From Gordius sp. MW1 (lineage: Eukaryota; Nematomorpha; Gordioida; Gordea; Gordiidae), in NCBI GenBank assembly GCA_964036665.1, contig OZ038529.1:2046001-2110000 (forward strand): DNA of 64,000 nt, read 5' to 3'. The translations under genes were made by a program, and so were the position numbers. Positions 32,095-43,300 of the stretch are shown one piece after another (within the stretch, counting starts at the first letter, position 1; each line of letters opens with the position of its first letter). The notes under the pieces were generated by a model that did no database searches, was not told the origin of the DNA, and saw nothing but the letters and a program-made list of their open reading frames with translations.

Positions 32095-33785
32095 TATATG
32101 TAGGCCTCTTCTCTTTTCACCATATTAATCCATCATTTGTCTTATTGCGCAGATTGGGCCGATTGTGAAATGCCGGCCACAAATTCTTAATTGATTAAAC
32201 ATTTCTACCTCGTTTTTCAGCCTTGTTACTAAGATTCTTTCCAAAAGCTTCAAGGAGTGGTAAGTTAGCTTGATACCTCTGTAATTGCCACAGTCCTGAG
32301 GGTATCTTTTGCCTTTAAATAAGGTACAATCGTGCTTGCTCTCAATTGATTACGAATCTCTTCTACCAAAATCTTGTTAAGGAGGTTCGTGATGATGATG
32401 ACTCCTTCTTCACGGTATCCGAGTAATGCATCCATGTGTATTCCATCTGGACCATTACTTTTTCCTTTTTGCATCCTGTTCATTTGAGTCTTGACTTCAT
32501 CCTCCTGAAAGAGTTCGACCATACTTATGTTTGGCTCAATATTGGGAAAGGAATCTTTGTCATTTGCAATATTCATAAGTTTATAAAAATATCCTTTTCA
32601 AGGTATGATCCTTCTCGTTTTTGCCTATATCAAGGATTCCGACATCGCCTTTTGGCCAATTTGTAAATAAGCTTATCGATTCCCTTATAATTCATTTTGT
32701 ATGTACGCCGCATTTTTTGCTATTGCAACGCCCTTCTTCGTGGCTCTCTTTGCCTCCCTATATTCTTGATATCAACTTTTTTGATATATGCTTCCGTCTA
32801 TATAAAATATTCTTACTTTCGAATCCTCACTTGATTTATTCTACCACCATAGTTCCCTATTCATAGCTTTGCCTCCTTTGGTTTGTCTTAGAACTCGAAT
32901 CACTGTCTGTATGTCCTTAGTTAGCGTGTCCCAATCGTCGACCACGTTCCTTTGCAACCTTCTTGCACCCAGGAGTGAAGAGGCCTTTAGGTGGTATTTT
33001 TCGTTCGTCTACGTATCCTTTAGCCTTTCGTATCAAATTCGAGGTTTATAGACCTTTCTTATTTCGGGAAATACTCTTCTGTCAAGATCCATCACAAGTG
33101 GACGTTGTTGCCTGGCGATTTCTTGTCCCAGTATATCTTTGAATCCTTGATACTCCATAAGTCACTTCGCCATATGAGCAGATAGTCAGTTTAACTAAAA
33201 TGCTTCCCCACTATTATGTCACATTATAATCCTCGAGTTAAAAATAGGTGTTAACGATCGCTGTCGCCAGCTTGGGATACTTGGGGAAGTTTTTCTACTT
33301 CTTTGTTCGTCAGACCATGACCATAGCTTCTTTCGTTTATACCCGAGGCGATCTTTCCCTACGTAGGCGTTGAAAATAGCCCCAATAATTAGCCTTTCAT
33401 TCTGTCCTATCCTTATATTTCCTTTTTCAATGAATCGAAGAACATGTTTTTCTATGATCCCACACACCCAACTTGAGCAGCATACGCGCACATGACCGTT
33501 AGGAGGTCCCCTTGATATGCAATCATCACCCACCTTAGTCTGTCGGAATAACGCTTGACTTTAACCACCTTTACTTCAAACGATTCGTTCAAGACGATAC
33601 CGACCCCGTTTCTACGATTCGGTGATCCACAGTCTGTATTTTTCTCCTGACTCTCGCGCTTTGATTCCGTATCACCTCGTCTCTTGTAGGCAGGCGATGT
33701 GTATTTTTCTTCCATTTAGAACATTTGCGACACCGATGCTCTTTCCTGTCAGCATTCTCACATTCCAGCACGTTATTCGCACTCT
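32095..33785 (-). mobile_element. RTE-type LINE, copy 2 (endonuclease part, 3'-truncated)
   Basis: Minus strand. The 5' part keeps apurinic-endonuclease motifs: WNVRMLTGKSI, IHIACLQETR, then NGVGIVLNESFEVKVVKVKR and VMCAYAAQVGC in shifted frames (33770-33452). The 3' part (32576-32265) has MQKGKSNGPDGIHMDALLG and LLNKILVEE, the pre-RT region that overlaps copy 1 at 25.0-25.4 kb. It stops before the RT core, so the break is a deletion and not ordinary 5' truncation. Confidence 0.75.
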
Positions 33786-35170
33786 TTTTGCACTAATTTC
33801 CTTGATCGCTTTTGTTGTGAGTAGGGCAATAATGTATTTTTTACAGCGCACGGGCGGGGAATGCAGTCGTTTATGAAGGACACCCTATCTGTTGTCGTAA
33901 AGTTTTTTTTGAAAACTATCATGATTTTTGATTGGTTCTTAGGTTTCTGACCTGACGTCAACCCTCCACTTTTTTTACACGGACATGGCACCATCGTAGG
34001 TAGTGTTACAAGAATTAAAATCCATAATTCAAAACATATCTCTTTATAAATAGATGATATTAAAATATAATCTTAGTAATAAAATAAAAATGATATTGAT
34101 GTTTAGATAATGGGATAGGGAAAAGGTATGATGACCTGTCATATACATAATTCATGCACATTGATAACACGATCCTAAACTGTCAACTCTTGTCATAAAT
34201 TAGAATAGTTTTTATGATACAAATGTGTTGGAAATTCTTAAATTAATTTTAATATATTTGCAGTATTTATTGCAGGAGTTTTAAAAGAAATTGTAACTTA
34301 ACATAAAAAATAACTGTAATGAGAATATTCATACGCTCTGTCAAAATGATACTCTTACTTTTATATGTTTATACAGTTAGACAATATTATCATATATTCA
34401 TTTATTATATATATTTTATTGTTTAACCAACAATGTTATATCTTTATTTGTTTAACGGCTCGGTAATATTATTTGACTGAGGCATTATTTATTTAAAAGA
34501 TGAATAATCTTTAAAACATATTTTGTACCTTAGTATCCGCATATTAATAGTAGGTGACATAATTTGAACAAAGGGGTTTTAAGTAATTAATGGAACTTAA
34601 TTTTTATACAGAATGAATAAGAAGATGATGTAATGTTAAATAGTTTTTGAATATATTAATGCCCTAAATTATTCAAACACACAATTGCGTGACAGTATAA
34701 TAGCAGACTAATGGAATAATTCGGAAAGTAAATTGATGAATATTCAAAGCCAATTAAAGTCTTTCTAACCATAGTTAGATTCAACAAACTAAGTTTACTT
34801 GCCAAGCTTGAAACCAGCGTAATAATATTATTTTTAAGGCCAAACCGTGTAAGTTTAATAGATTTAAGAGGTAACAAGGCGGAAATGATGAATAATCCAA
34901 ATCATTTTTATGTGTGATAATATGTTTGGCGTTACAACAACTCATTCAGATCACAAATCAATAGGATTTCCCGTTAAAAACATACAAATAGTCCTGACTT
35001 TAGCTTCGCCATTATTTTTGAGCCGAGCTAGCTACTGATTAAGGATGTTATTTATTTTCTCAGTAAAAAATTCAAAAATGCTCAGTAAATAAACTTAATA
35101 ATCAGTTATAAATCTAAAATGCTCAGTAATTTTTATAAATAATACTAAATATTAATCTATTTAGCTCTAA
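33786..35170. other. Intergenic, little recognised
   Basis: 33786-33994 may be 5' flank of the LINE. From 34000 the sequence is AT-rich. 35040-35140 contains repeated ATGCTCAGTAAAT motifs that recur at 38560-38700 as CTCAGTA/CTGAGCATT, suggesting a decayed common repeat. Confidence 0.3.
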
Positions 35171-35508
35171 TCTTATATATAAAAATGAAACTATGTGTGT
35201 GTGTATATATATATACCGCCACCAATTTTGGAAAACTACTAGACCGATTTGGCTCAAAATTTCACAGTTTATTTCTGACACTCCGGAGCATGTATTAAGA
35301 TTTGTTCGAGCCAAATCGGTCCAGTAGTTTTTGAGCATTTATACGCGTTGCACTGTATACGGAAATAGAACAATAGAAGTAGAACATATAGACATCAAAC
35401 TTTATTTTTACTTCAATAAACGCTTTATTATCATATATGCCCTAAAATTCCAATACAATTTAAAACACCCGGGTAAATGGCAAAACAACGTTTGTCGGGT
35501 TCATCTAG
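35171..35508 (+). mobile_element. Non-autonomous Helitron (338 bp)
   Basis: Starts TCTTATATATAAAAATGAA and ends GGGTTCATCTAG, with A before and T after: the 5'-TC, 3'-CTRR-type end and A^T insertion site expected of Helitrons. Internal ACTAGACCGATTTGGCTC / GAGCCAAATCGGTCCAGTAG form an inverted pair. No coding sequence. Confidence 0.7.
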
Positions 35509-35543
35509 TATTTTATAAAAATAAAGTAAATTGAGTTTGTGGA

Positions 35544-37156
35544 TAGTGTTTCGATCTCGTCTCGGTCTCGAAAACAAAATCTCGTCTCAGCTCGGGAGCG
35601 ATAATGAAAATCTCGATCTCGTCTCGTCTCGGTCTAAAAAAATCTCGGTCTCGTCTCGTCTCGACTTTTTTAAAAAAAATATATACGGAATATAAATTTC
35701 TCTTGTTTTATTAAAAATGTTAAATAAGTGTTAAAAAATTCAAATGGCAAACTTTTATATTTTTTGAAAAACTTTAATACACAAACTTTTTAAAGATTTA
35801 GCGGGACACGACATCTCACTGACAATATAAAGATATGAATTAATTCATAATAACATTTTCTATAAAAATTGCAGACTAAAAAAAACTATAAAGTATTTGA
35901 AATATAGAAAATTAAATTCTATTGTTCTAGCAAGTTATAACATTTGTATCAAATTCACTGTGTCTGTCAATATAAAAGACTTAGAAAATTATAAGTTCGC
36001 TTATAGTTGACTTAGTTGCATAATTGAGCAAATTGAGACCCTTTATTAACCCTTGCTAAAGTTTCAAAGTAGACCTTAATATATTTAAGGCAAAGGTTTA
36101 AGTCCATTGATATTACCATCATTAATTATAGCCCATAGTTTTTATTGCATGTTTACCGCTATTAACCACAAAGTGCGAGTGACTTTTAATGATATTATTA
36201 TTATTTATAGAATTGATTACTAGTTGCACAATTCAAACGTTGTAAAAACAACAATAAAAGCAGCATTATTATAGGATTAAGAACATTTAAACTTTAAATT
36301 AAAGTACACGTATTTCAATGTATGACAAAAATCATTATAATCAAATTTATATTCCAAATAATTACCTTACAATTCCCATTAACTTTGCCATTAAATAGTT
36401 ATTTATCGAATAGAGTATAGGTTCGTGTATTTATTTTATATTGCACAATTATAGAAATTTACTAAATTTGAATGGACTTAGTTGAAGCATAAAAACTTCT
36501 AAGAGACTTATGATTTAAGATTTAATCTATTACGGTTTCATTAAATACTCTATTGTACTTTTGAAATCGTTAGGCGGGTGCTCAAAAGTCTCGAGCCATC
36601 TTAGCTCAACTTGTATAATTATTCAAACTGATTTACTACCAATTTATAATTAACGCATCATGCAGGATGAGCTGCGAAATACAAATTACTTTAGTAATAT
36701 TTACTATTCCATCAGAACTCATTCTAAGCCAAAAATTTTGTAATATTTAATAATGCTAAGGATACTTATATGTGAGAAATATATTATAAAATTGTTCACA
36801 TACCCTTAGGGTTAACCATATAATTAAAATAAATGATTGATAAATTTTAAATCTTTGCAAAAATGTATAATATTTACTACACTTAGGAATTTTTTTAATA
36901 TAAAAAACATTCCTTACATATTGATATACACTTAATACCTTAAATGTAAATCATGTAAATTAAAATACACAATAATTTACTAAAATCTAACGATCAATAA
37001 AAAGTCGAGATCTCGCCGAAAAAATCTCGTATCGTTTCGTCTCGACATCAAAATTCTCGTCTCGATCTCGACTCCATTTTTCAAATTCTCGTCTCGTCGG
37101 TTTTTCGAGACGAGACAAGACGAGACCGAAATTTTTCTCGGTTTTCCGCATCACTA
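35544..37156. mobile_element. hAT-type non-autonomous element with TCTCG-rich ends, copy 1
   Basis: Ends TAGTGTTTCGATCTCGTC and CGGTTTTCCGCATCACTA; about 120 bp at each end is built of TCTCG/CGAGA units. Flanked by a perfect 8-bp duplication TTTGTGGA (35536-35543, 37157-37164). The 1.4-kb interior is AT-rich without an open frame and is shared, in opposite orientation, with 52089-53557. Confidence 0.85.
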
Positions 37157-37600
37157 TTTGTGGAAATTAAAATAGTTATAATTTGGCTAAATTAAACAGA
37201 TTGTAGACCTGATTGTTAAATTTTTATTAGTTTAATATCTTAAATTTTTCCCTTCATCTCCCTTCAAATAAAAAAATGGCAAATTAGAAAAGCTATGAAA
37301 AGTAATGACCTATATTTCCCATTTCAAAATGCTCTGCCTTTCCCATCTTAAATTTTACAATGCCCATGTTTATAATGTATTTTTTTTGCAAATTTTATTG
37401 AGAATTATCAATCTTAAACTTTATAAAGGCAAAATCTAAAATTTTTATTTGAATATAATTATAAATATTTACAAATATAAATACATAATAATAATTAACA
37501 ATTTAAAATGAAATATTGACAAATTTTGCTGGAGACAACTTTCTTTTCAAAAACCTAAAATTTGTTATATAATCAGTGTTAAATAATCTAAACTTACCAT
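37157..37600. other. AT-rich spacer
   Basis: No feature recognised between the hAT-type element and the MULE fragment. Confidence 0.3.
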
Positions 37601-37602
37601 TA

Positions 37603-38290
37603 CTAAACAATAAAAACTGATTTAACCTTTGAGCATCTTCCTCGCTTTCTTTTTTGCCCTATAAGCACACTTTTGAATTCTTTAGGTGGTTGGCAAAATT
37701 TAAGTTTAATTGCCAACAGAACCATATGCTTGCAGATATATTGTTTAAAAAGCAGTGAACAATTGCACTTGCCTTCAAACCATTTTCACAATCATTTGGC
37801 AATTCACATAGCCAAAGCTAAAAATTCTTTGACATTGATAATGTCATTTTCACTAATCATAATACTTCTTGCTGGTGTACAATACTCAGTAATATTAAAA
37901 TGTTATTTTGACAGGCCATTAATATTATTTCTTGCAAATTCATAACCTTCTGTCCATATCAAATTTATCGTAAATGTTATGACAAATTTTTTGCCATGAC
38001 CTTAAATTAAACCTACTATGTGGTAGGCGTTCTGTGAGAGAAAATTCATCTTTTATTAGCCTATTGGCTGATTCTAAGGCATTCTTTGTGGGAATACACT
38101 GCCTATACCCCTTATACCATTATTATTTTTCTTGATCCATTCTTTATGAGAATAATTGCAAATATTTAGAGGCCCTAGATGTTCTATAAATAAACTAGAT
38201 GCTTTTTTAAAAGCCTTGGCATTCTGAGACAATTGAATTGTATCAATATCATTTAAAATTTCCTTCGGGTACACTTTGTCTGCCAGTATA
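37603..38290 (-). pseudogene. MULE (Mutator-like) transposase, C-terminal part with SWIM finger
   Basis: Minus strand. 38280-38074 reads VYPKEILNDIDTIQLSQNA ... KEWIKKNNNGIRG; then, in another frame, IPTKNALESANRLIKDEFSL, TERLPHSRFNLRSWQ (matching the N.LE..N..IK.E.T.RERLP signature of MULE transposases). Further down YCTPARSIMISENDIINVKEF and a SWIM zinc finger CNCSLLFKQYICKHMVLLAI, followed by GQKRKRGR and a stop at 37603. Frameshifts and stops separate the blocks, so it is a dead fragment; terminal repeats were not located. Confidence 0.75.
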
Positions 38291-38394
38291 ACCTATAATC
38301 TAGTATTAAAGTATATAATTATTTAAAATGAGAGGAAGTAGTTTATAAAATAAAATTTATTTTTATTAACATATTAACAAAATTTGCCCACTTT

Positions 38395-38470
38395 TCAGAC
38401 GAGCATTTTGACTCCATGGGTAATACCAGAGACTCTTACTTGAAAATTTCGGGTTCGAACCTCCCTTTAG
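38395..38470 (+). ncRNA. Possible tRNA-derived (SINE-like) sequence
   Basis: Contains a good Pol III B box (GGGTTCGAACC at 38449-38459) preceded at tRNA-like distance by TGGGTAATACCAGAGACTC. No tRNA cloverleaf can be drawn. Confidence 0.3.
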
Positions 38471-39149
38471 GTTTTTACTTTAAAAACTAATTCCTAGTTA
38501 CTTTGCATAAAAAAAATTAATTAGCAAGATTTGAATAAAAAACTGAACAAATGAATTTTATACTGAACAAATAATTAAATTAATGAACATTAAATTATTT
38601 ACTCAGTATTTAATTATTCTACTGAGCATTTGTTTATTCTACTGAGCATTTGAATATTCCACTGAACAAAAAATGAATTAATTACTGGGCACAATAATTT
38701 GTTCTCCTGATTATAGGATATGGAAATGGCAGCAGTTGATTAAATCAAAAAAGCTCTTATAATTTTTAATTAGCTTTAACTAATCAATTATATATATGTT
38801 AAAGTAAGACAGTGGTGTCTTATTGAAACTTTTGGGATATTTGTGAAAAAGGCAAAACACTAGGCAAAACTTACCAGGCAATGAGAAAAATTTTAGTTGA
38901 ATTAGAAAAAGTGTTGCTTTTTGCGTTTGCTAGATGGCAGTAATTTCTGAATAATCATGATTCAACAGGTGTATAAAAAATATATAAGCTCGCTCAGGTG
39001 CGAAAACGATGTTTTAGCAAAAACATCTAAGCAATCGATCGAGAATTTTATGAAAGCTTAGATCAAAGAAAACCCGCTTTACATTTTTATTCAAATAAAT
39101 TTTTTGTAATGATAATAACCGGTAAAAATGATACTAATAAATTAACGCG
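38471..39149. other. 3' flank of the GPCR gene with CTGAACA/CTGAGCA repeats
   Basis: 38545-38700 has repeated ACTGAACAAATGAA and CTACTGAGCATTTG motifs. 39086-39091 is a minus-strand AATAAA 59 nt past the GPCR stop, its likely polyadenylation signal. Confidence 0.4.
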
Positions 39150-40535
39150 TTATATATATGTTTCTTGGAAGGGAGGTAAGGGCAGGTTGTCTTTTAAAGT
39201 GCTAGTCGATATAATGCATTCTTTAACATTAGATTTTCCTCCAACTTTGTCGCCTTGAGTGGGTACCAGGGGAGGAGCCTCGGTTTCCTGCGTTGGTAAT
39301 ACGAAACTTGGTTCGTAATGAGTTGGTTCTACAAAGGTAGTGCCAAGTCTAACAGCTGATTTTCCGACAGCTGAAACACGTCGGTTGCCGGACGAACGGC
39401 GATATTTGGACAACACCCGACATCCACGAATAAAGAGAGAACGAAATTCGCGCTTAAAATTTTCGTTGAGAAAGGCGTACAAGATAGGATTCACGCAAGC
39501 CGAACTCAAGGCGAAGAGGCTACACACTGCATACAGGAGGGTAAAATTGATGGAGGGATTTTTGAGGAGTGGAGATTCCGCTTCAGTCATTATGTTTTGC
39601 AAGTTGAGTGGAGCCCAACTGATTGCGAACAATAGTCCCATACAAACTAGCAAGGTGTGAGTCTTGCGTTGTCTCCTCTTGTTGGCTCGCCACTTAGCTT
39701 CGGCCACGCTAGATTTGGGTAGTCTGCGCTGAACCTCCTTACTATTATCAACATATCTAGCGTGAGGTTCGGGGCCTAGAGCCAAGGCATTTTGTCCAGT
39801 CAAACGAGATTCTAGCCTTCTAAGGATACGGTAGTGAGTGAAAGTGACTAGGCTGGTGGGAAAGATGTATTGGAATAGCATGGATCCTACGGAATATATC
39901 AAGGCTCCAGTGGGGATTGGCCATTCCTCGGCGCAGTAATCGTAAAGATAGAGATCGTAGCGTTCTATCACTAACTTCTTGGTCCTAGTAAATATGAAGA
40001 GTGGGCTGGCCATGAGACCTGCACACAACCATATCGAAGGTAGAACTACCGCGGTTTGAGCAAGTTTTTGTTGCCTTTTAAGTGGATGTATAATGATGTG
40101 GTATCTATCAACTGCTATGGCAGTTATACTAAGAGTTGATACGAACACGTTGACTGCTTGAAAAGAACGAACAGTTTTGCAAAGGACTGTTCCGAATGTC
40201 CATTTGAACGAGAGTATGTGAACCATGTTGAAGGGTGAAGTAAAAATAGCCAATATCAAATCGGATATAGCCAAATTAAAGATTAACAAATTCCTCGACG
40301 TTCTCATTTTATCGTTATTTATCACAGCTAAGCACACCAAAGTATTGCCCAGAGCCGCTATAGCTAATAGAATGCCATATACTACGAGAAAAATGTTTTC
40401 CGTTCTTTTATTCAATGGTCTTTGATTCCTTAATAAATCAATAAGTGAGGTGTTTAAACTGTCACCCAAATCACTTCCATCCTCTATTGTAGGTGTCAAT
40501 GTCGTAATGAAGGATATCCCCTTAGAAAACTCCAT
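39150..40535 (-). CDS. Neuropeptide Y/NPF-like G-protein-coupled receptor (461 aa)
   Basis: Class A (rhodopsin) plasma-membrane receptor read from one open frame. Landmarks: N-glycosylation NTS in the N-tail (residue 28), GNTLV in TM1 (Asn64), LAISD in TM2 (Asp92), WTFG...C (disulfide Cys119) at the top of TM3, DRY (143-145), ECL2 Cys201, a ~70-residue third intracellular loop rich in Arg/Lys, FAISWAP in TM6, NPILY (349-353) in TM7 and FLNENFKREF helix 8. VSTLSITAIAVDRY and MRTSRNLLIFNLAISDL are characteristic of the invertebrate NPF/short-NPF and vertebrate NPY/PrRP receptor group. Ligand is probably an RF/RY-amide peptide coupled through Gi/o; the exact subtype cannot be assigned. The open frame continues 37 codons upstream but that part is intron-like (TTTTTAG at about 40555), so the ATG at 40535 was chosen; a non-coding or short coding 5' exon is likely. 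Confidence 0.88.
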   Translation of the reverse strand: MEFSKGISFITTLTPTIEDGSDLGDSLNTSLIDLLRNQRPLNKRTENIFLVVYGILLAIAALGNTLVCLAVINNDKMRTSRNLLIFNLAISDLILAIFTSPFNMVHILSFKWTFGTVLCKTVRSFQAVNVFVSTLSITAIAVDRYHIIIHPLKRQQKLAQTAVVLPSIWLCAGLMASPLFIFTRTKKLVIERYDLYLYDYCAEEWPIPTGALIYSVGSMLFQYIFPTSLVTFTHYRILRRLESRLTGQNALALGPEPHARYVDNSKEVQRRLPKSSVAEAKWRANKRRQRKTHTLLVCMGLLFAISWAPLNLQNIMTEAESPLLKNPSINFTLLYAVCSLFALSSACVNPILYAFLNENFKREFRSLFIRGCRVLSKYRRSSGNRRVSAVGKSAVRLGTTFVEPTHYEPSFVLPTQETEAPPLVPTQGDKVGGKSNVKECIISTSTLKDNLPLPPFQETYI

Positions 40536-40559
40536 CAATAACTTAATGCCTAAAAATAT

Positions 40560-42660
40560 TTTAAAAATTAAAAATGAGAAACTTAATAAATAGGGTTTTA
40601 AAGATATACAGATTATTGTTATTATAAAACTTATCTGTAGAATCATGGAAGCAACCTAGAGTAGAGCTTCGTCCCCATCCCGCCTTAGAGTTATTTCATT
40701 ATGAGAAGTAACTGCGTATAGAAATTTTAAATCATTTTGCCCATCATAAAATCATAACCAAAAATTAAAGTAGACCTAATGCTCTTCCTCTCACCTTATA
40801 CTTGTCGAAACGTGTTTAATAAATATTTATTAAAATGCTGAATCACAAAATGATAAAAGTGAAAATAAACTTTTAAAATTACTGAAATATCATGTATAAC
40901 TCGGTATATCTTGCCTTTACTTTTTTGATTTTTGGAATCAATTATATAATATCTTGTGTATGAAGGAACGACAAAATTGTATTACGTGTCATTTATACAA
41001 GATTTAACTTTGCGTAAATTAATGAAGTAAACATTAATCTATAAATCTAATTTATTTTTAAACACCACACCTAATTTTTCTATATAAGCTAATAAATCAA
41101 TTCATATGAACAACACTTAAAAGTAAAAAAAAACAAATTAGATAACAAACAACTTATGTCTAATTTATATGTTTTTTTTTTAATTGTTACATAAACACAG
41201 ACGCCTCTCCTAAAATAAAATTAGCTAAAAATCCTAATGGGTTAATAAGTTATTTATGATCAGAAATGTTTAATTGATTAGTGTTATAAATTAGGCACAA
41301 ACATCAAGTATACATATATTATGACAAGCAGTGGTATACATACATGTATTATTAATTTGTTATAAACAGTAGGAAAAAATTTGTGCATATATAGAGGTTT
41401 ATATAAAATATTAATATTTTGCAGTCGAAACAATTTGTCGCATGTTGATATGCATCATGCTAATTATAATTACTTTTTGCATACAACGTTTTTATTGATT
41501 TTCAATATTAAAGATCCATTTTTATTTCTCTTAAGACATGTATATTCTAATATATTTACAAAAGGTGAATTAGAACAAACTTACATTTACTTACATTTCT
41601 ATTAATCATCTAAGTGGATGATATTAAGAAGTCATCTATTGTATATTGTATATATCGTTATATAAGGTTAAAATACTCTTAAGGCTCAATATTAGAAAAA
41701 AATAAAAAGTTAATTATTTTAAGTAGTGATGATAGATAGTCGAAATAAAAAGTTGCATTGCCTTGATAAAACAAATTCCAATTACATACACTTCGTAAAT
41801 TATTGATAGAAAAGGAAGAGCTGAATAAGTCAATTCATCGGTAGTATAATTGAGCAAAGTTTCAATCTCACTTAGAAAGAAGATCGATTAATATAAACGG
41901 TTCCACTTATTACTTCAAAATGGTGTACAAATAGCAACTAAATTAGATATTCTTCCTCTTTTAAAGGTTAATGCCTCAGAGTATTATTACTTCATAACTA
42001 CCTTAAATATAATTACAGCCATTTACCACTATCAAACTATATCGTGGCAAATAAGACTATATCACTGTCAAGCTCAATTATAAAATCTCCAAACCTGCCA
42101 TTAAACTTTGATAGAAGGGGGGGGGCTTCAGAAGATGCTAGTATTGTCTTGATGGCTGAAAAAGACACTGTTATTTATATTTTTTTGTAAGGCGTGAAAT
42201 TTATATTGTAATATATGAGGTATAAGTGTAATTCTCTATCCGCTTTTATTGTTGAAAATTATTATTGAGCAATCCAATTAGTTTTTATGATCTAGTAACC
42301 AAAAGAGGCAAAAAGGGGCATCTACCCGCCTCCCCCCTTGATTCTCAAATCATTGAGTAAGTCGATCTAATCCCTTCAAGGTTAACCAATTCTATCTCTC
42401 TTTCTTAATAAAATATCGACTACAACAAATTCTACCTTAACGCGGTATTAACATATTTACGCCTATTTAGGATGGTTTTCAATGATAAGAAATCTTCGTT
42501 GTTTTATTGTTTAAAAATAAAAAAATACATATGGCAGAATGGCAAAATTTAAACAGGACGGGATTTAGAGGGACCGAATCAAAAAATTTACAATAGCTGT
42601 TTGTCATACTAAGGTAGTCAGCTACTTTAAATATTTGGATGAGGGGTGACGCTTGGCTAT
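40560..42660. other. Upstream region of the GPCR gene, no exon found
   Basis: AT-rich. A poly-G run at 42118-42126 marks a possible MITE remnant. No convincing 5' exon of the receptor was located. Confidence 0.3.
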
Positions 42661-42672
42661 CCAGACCTGCCC

Positions 42673-42753
42673 CATAGGTGTAGCCAATGGGGGGGGGCAG
42701 GTGTCCCAAATCATTACTGCCCCCCTCTAATTCCAATGCTGGCTACGCCCATG
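42673..42753. mobile_element. Short CATGGGCGTAGCC MITE
   Basis: CATAGGTGTAGCCAATGG + G-run at left, CCCCCCTCTAATTCC and GGCTACGCCCATG at right; internally deleted to about 80 bp. Confidence 0.75.
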
Positions 42754-42798
42754 CTGCCAGCCGTGTTGACGTGATATATTTTACATCTTTTGAAAGAC

Positions 42799-42870
42799 AG
42801 TGCCGAAAACGGGATTTGAAACCGCGAGCTCTTGTTCAAAGATCAAGACTAAACCACTACGCCCCCAGAC
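42799..42870 (-). ncRNA. tRNA-derived SINE head or tRNA pseudogene
   Basis: On the minus strand GGGGGCGTAGTGGTTTAGTC holds an A-box-like TAGTGGTTTAG, followed by TCTTG...CAAGA (anticodon-stem-like) and a B-box-like GGTTTCAAATCC. Acceptor arms do not pair, so it is not a functional tRNA. It starts about 45 bp after a MITE. Confidence 0.45.
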
Positions 42871-43159
42871 CCCTATTTAAGACCGAATAAAAAAGGAGCT
42901 TAATATTGGACAGGACAGGACATTTTGCCTAATGATATTTTAAACAATTAAAACCTGAAAAGGGGGAAATTAATGGACGATCTGAAGTGAAAACACGGAT
43001 TATTTTTTAAAAGTAGCAGAGCATTGCTTTTAGATTAATCGTAGACATGCATGTTTTTGAAGGGTTCAAAATTTTGAACCAGGATAGGGTAAGAAAATGG
43101 ATATTTTTGCTCTCCCCTAAATAAGTACATGATTATATATAACCCAGTAGAAGCTTCGC

Positions 43160-43300
43160 CCTCATAGGGGGGGGGGTCAAGGGGACAAAGGGAGGGCGGC
43201 AGGGTCCCCGTTGAGGGCTCCACCTTCAATCCCCCTCGGGGGAGGGGGCAGCAAGGAAGAGGGGGAAGAGGGGGTGGAGAATGCCTCTGAGGGGGGATTT
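43160..43300. repeat. G-rich low-complexity patch
   Basis: GGGGGGGGG, GGGGAGGGGGCAGC, GAAGAGGGGGAAGAGGGGG in an otherwise AT-rich region; possibly a decayed MITE. Confidence 0.5.

Noticed and set aside
38395..38470. Functional tRNA gene
   Set aside because: Good B box but no acceptor, D or anticodon stems; listed only as possible SINE.
39340..39660. Plus-strand open frame of 106 codons
   Set aside because: It is the antisense shadow of the GPCR coding exon, with no family resemblance.
40536..40646. N-terminal extension of the GPCR by 37 residues
   Set aside because: The sequence is AT-rich, hydrophobic by composition, and a TTTTTAG acceptor separates it from the conserved part; treated as intron.
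43035..43229. Minus-strand open frame of 64 codons
   Set aside because: Driven by the G-rich low-complexity patch at 43160-43300.
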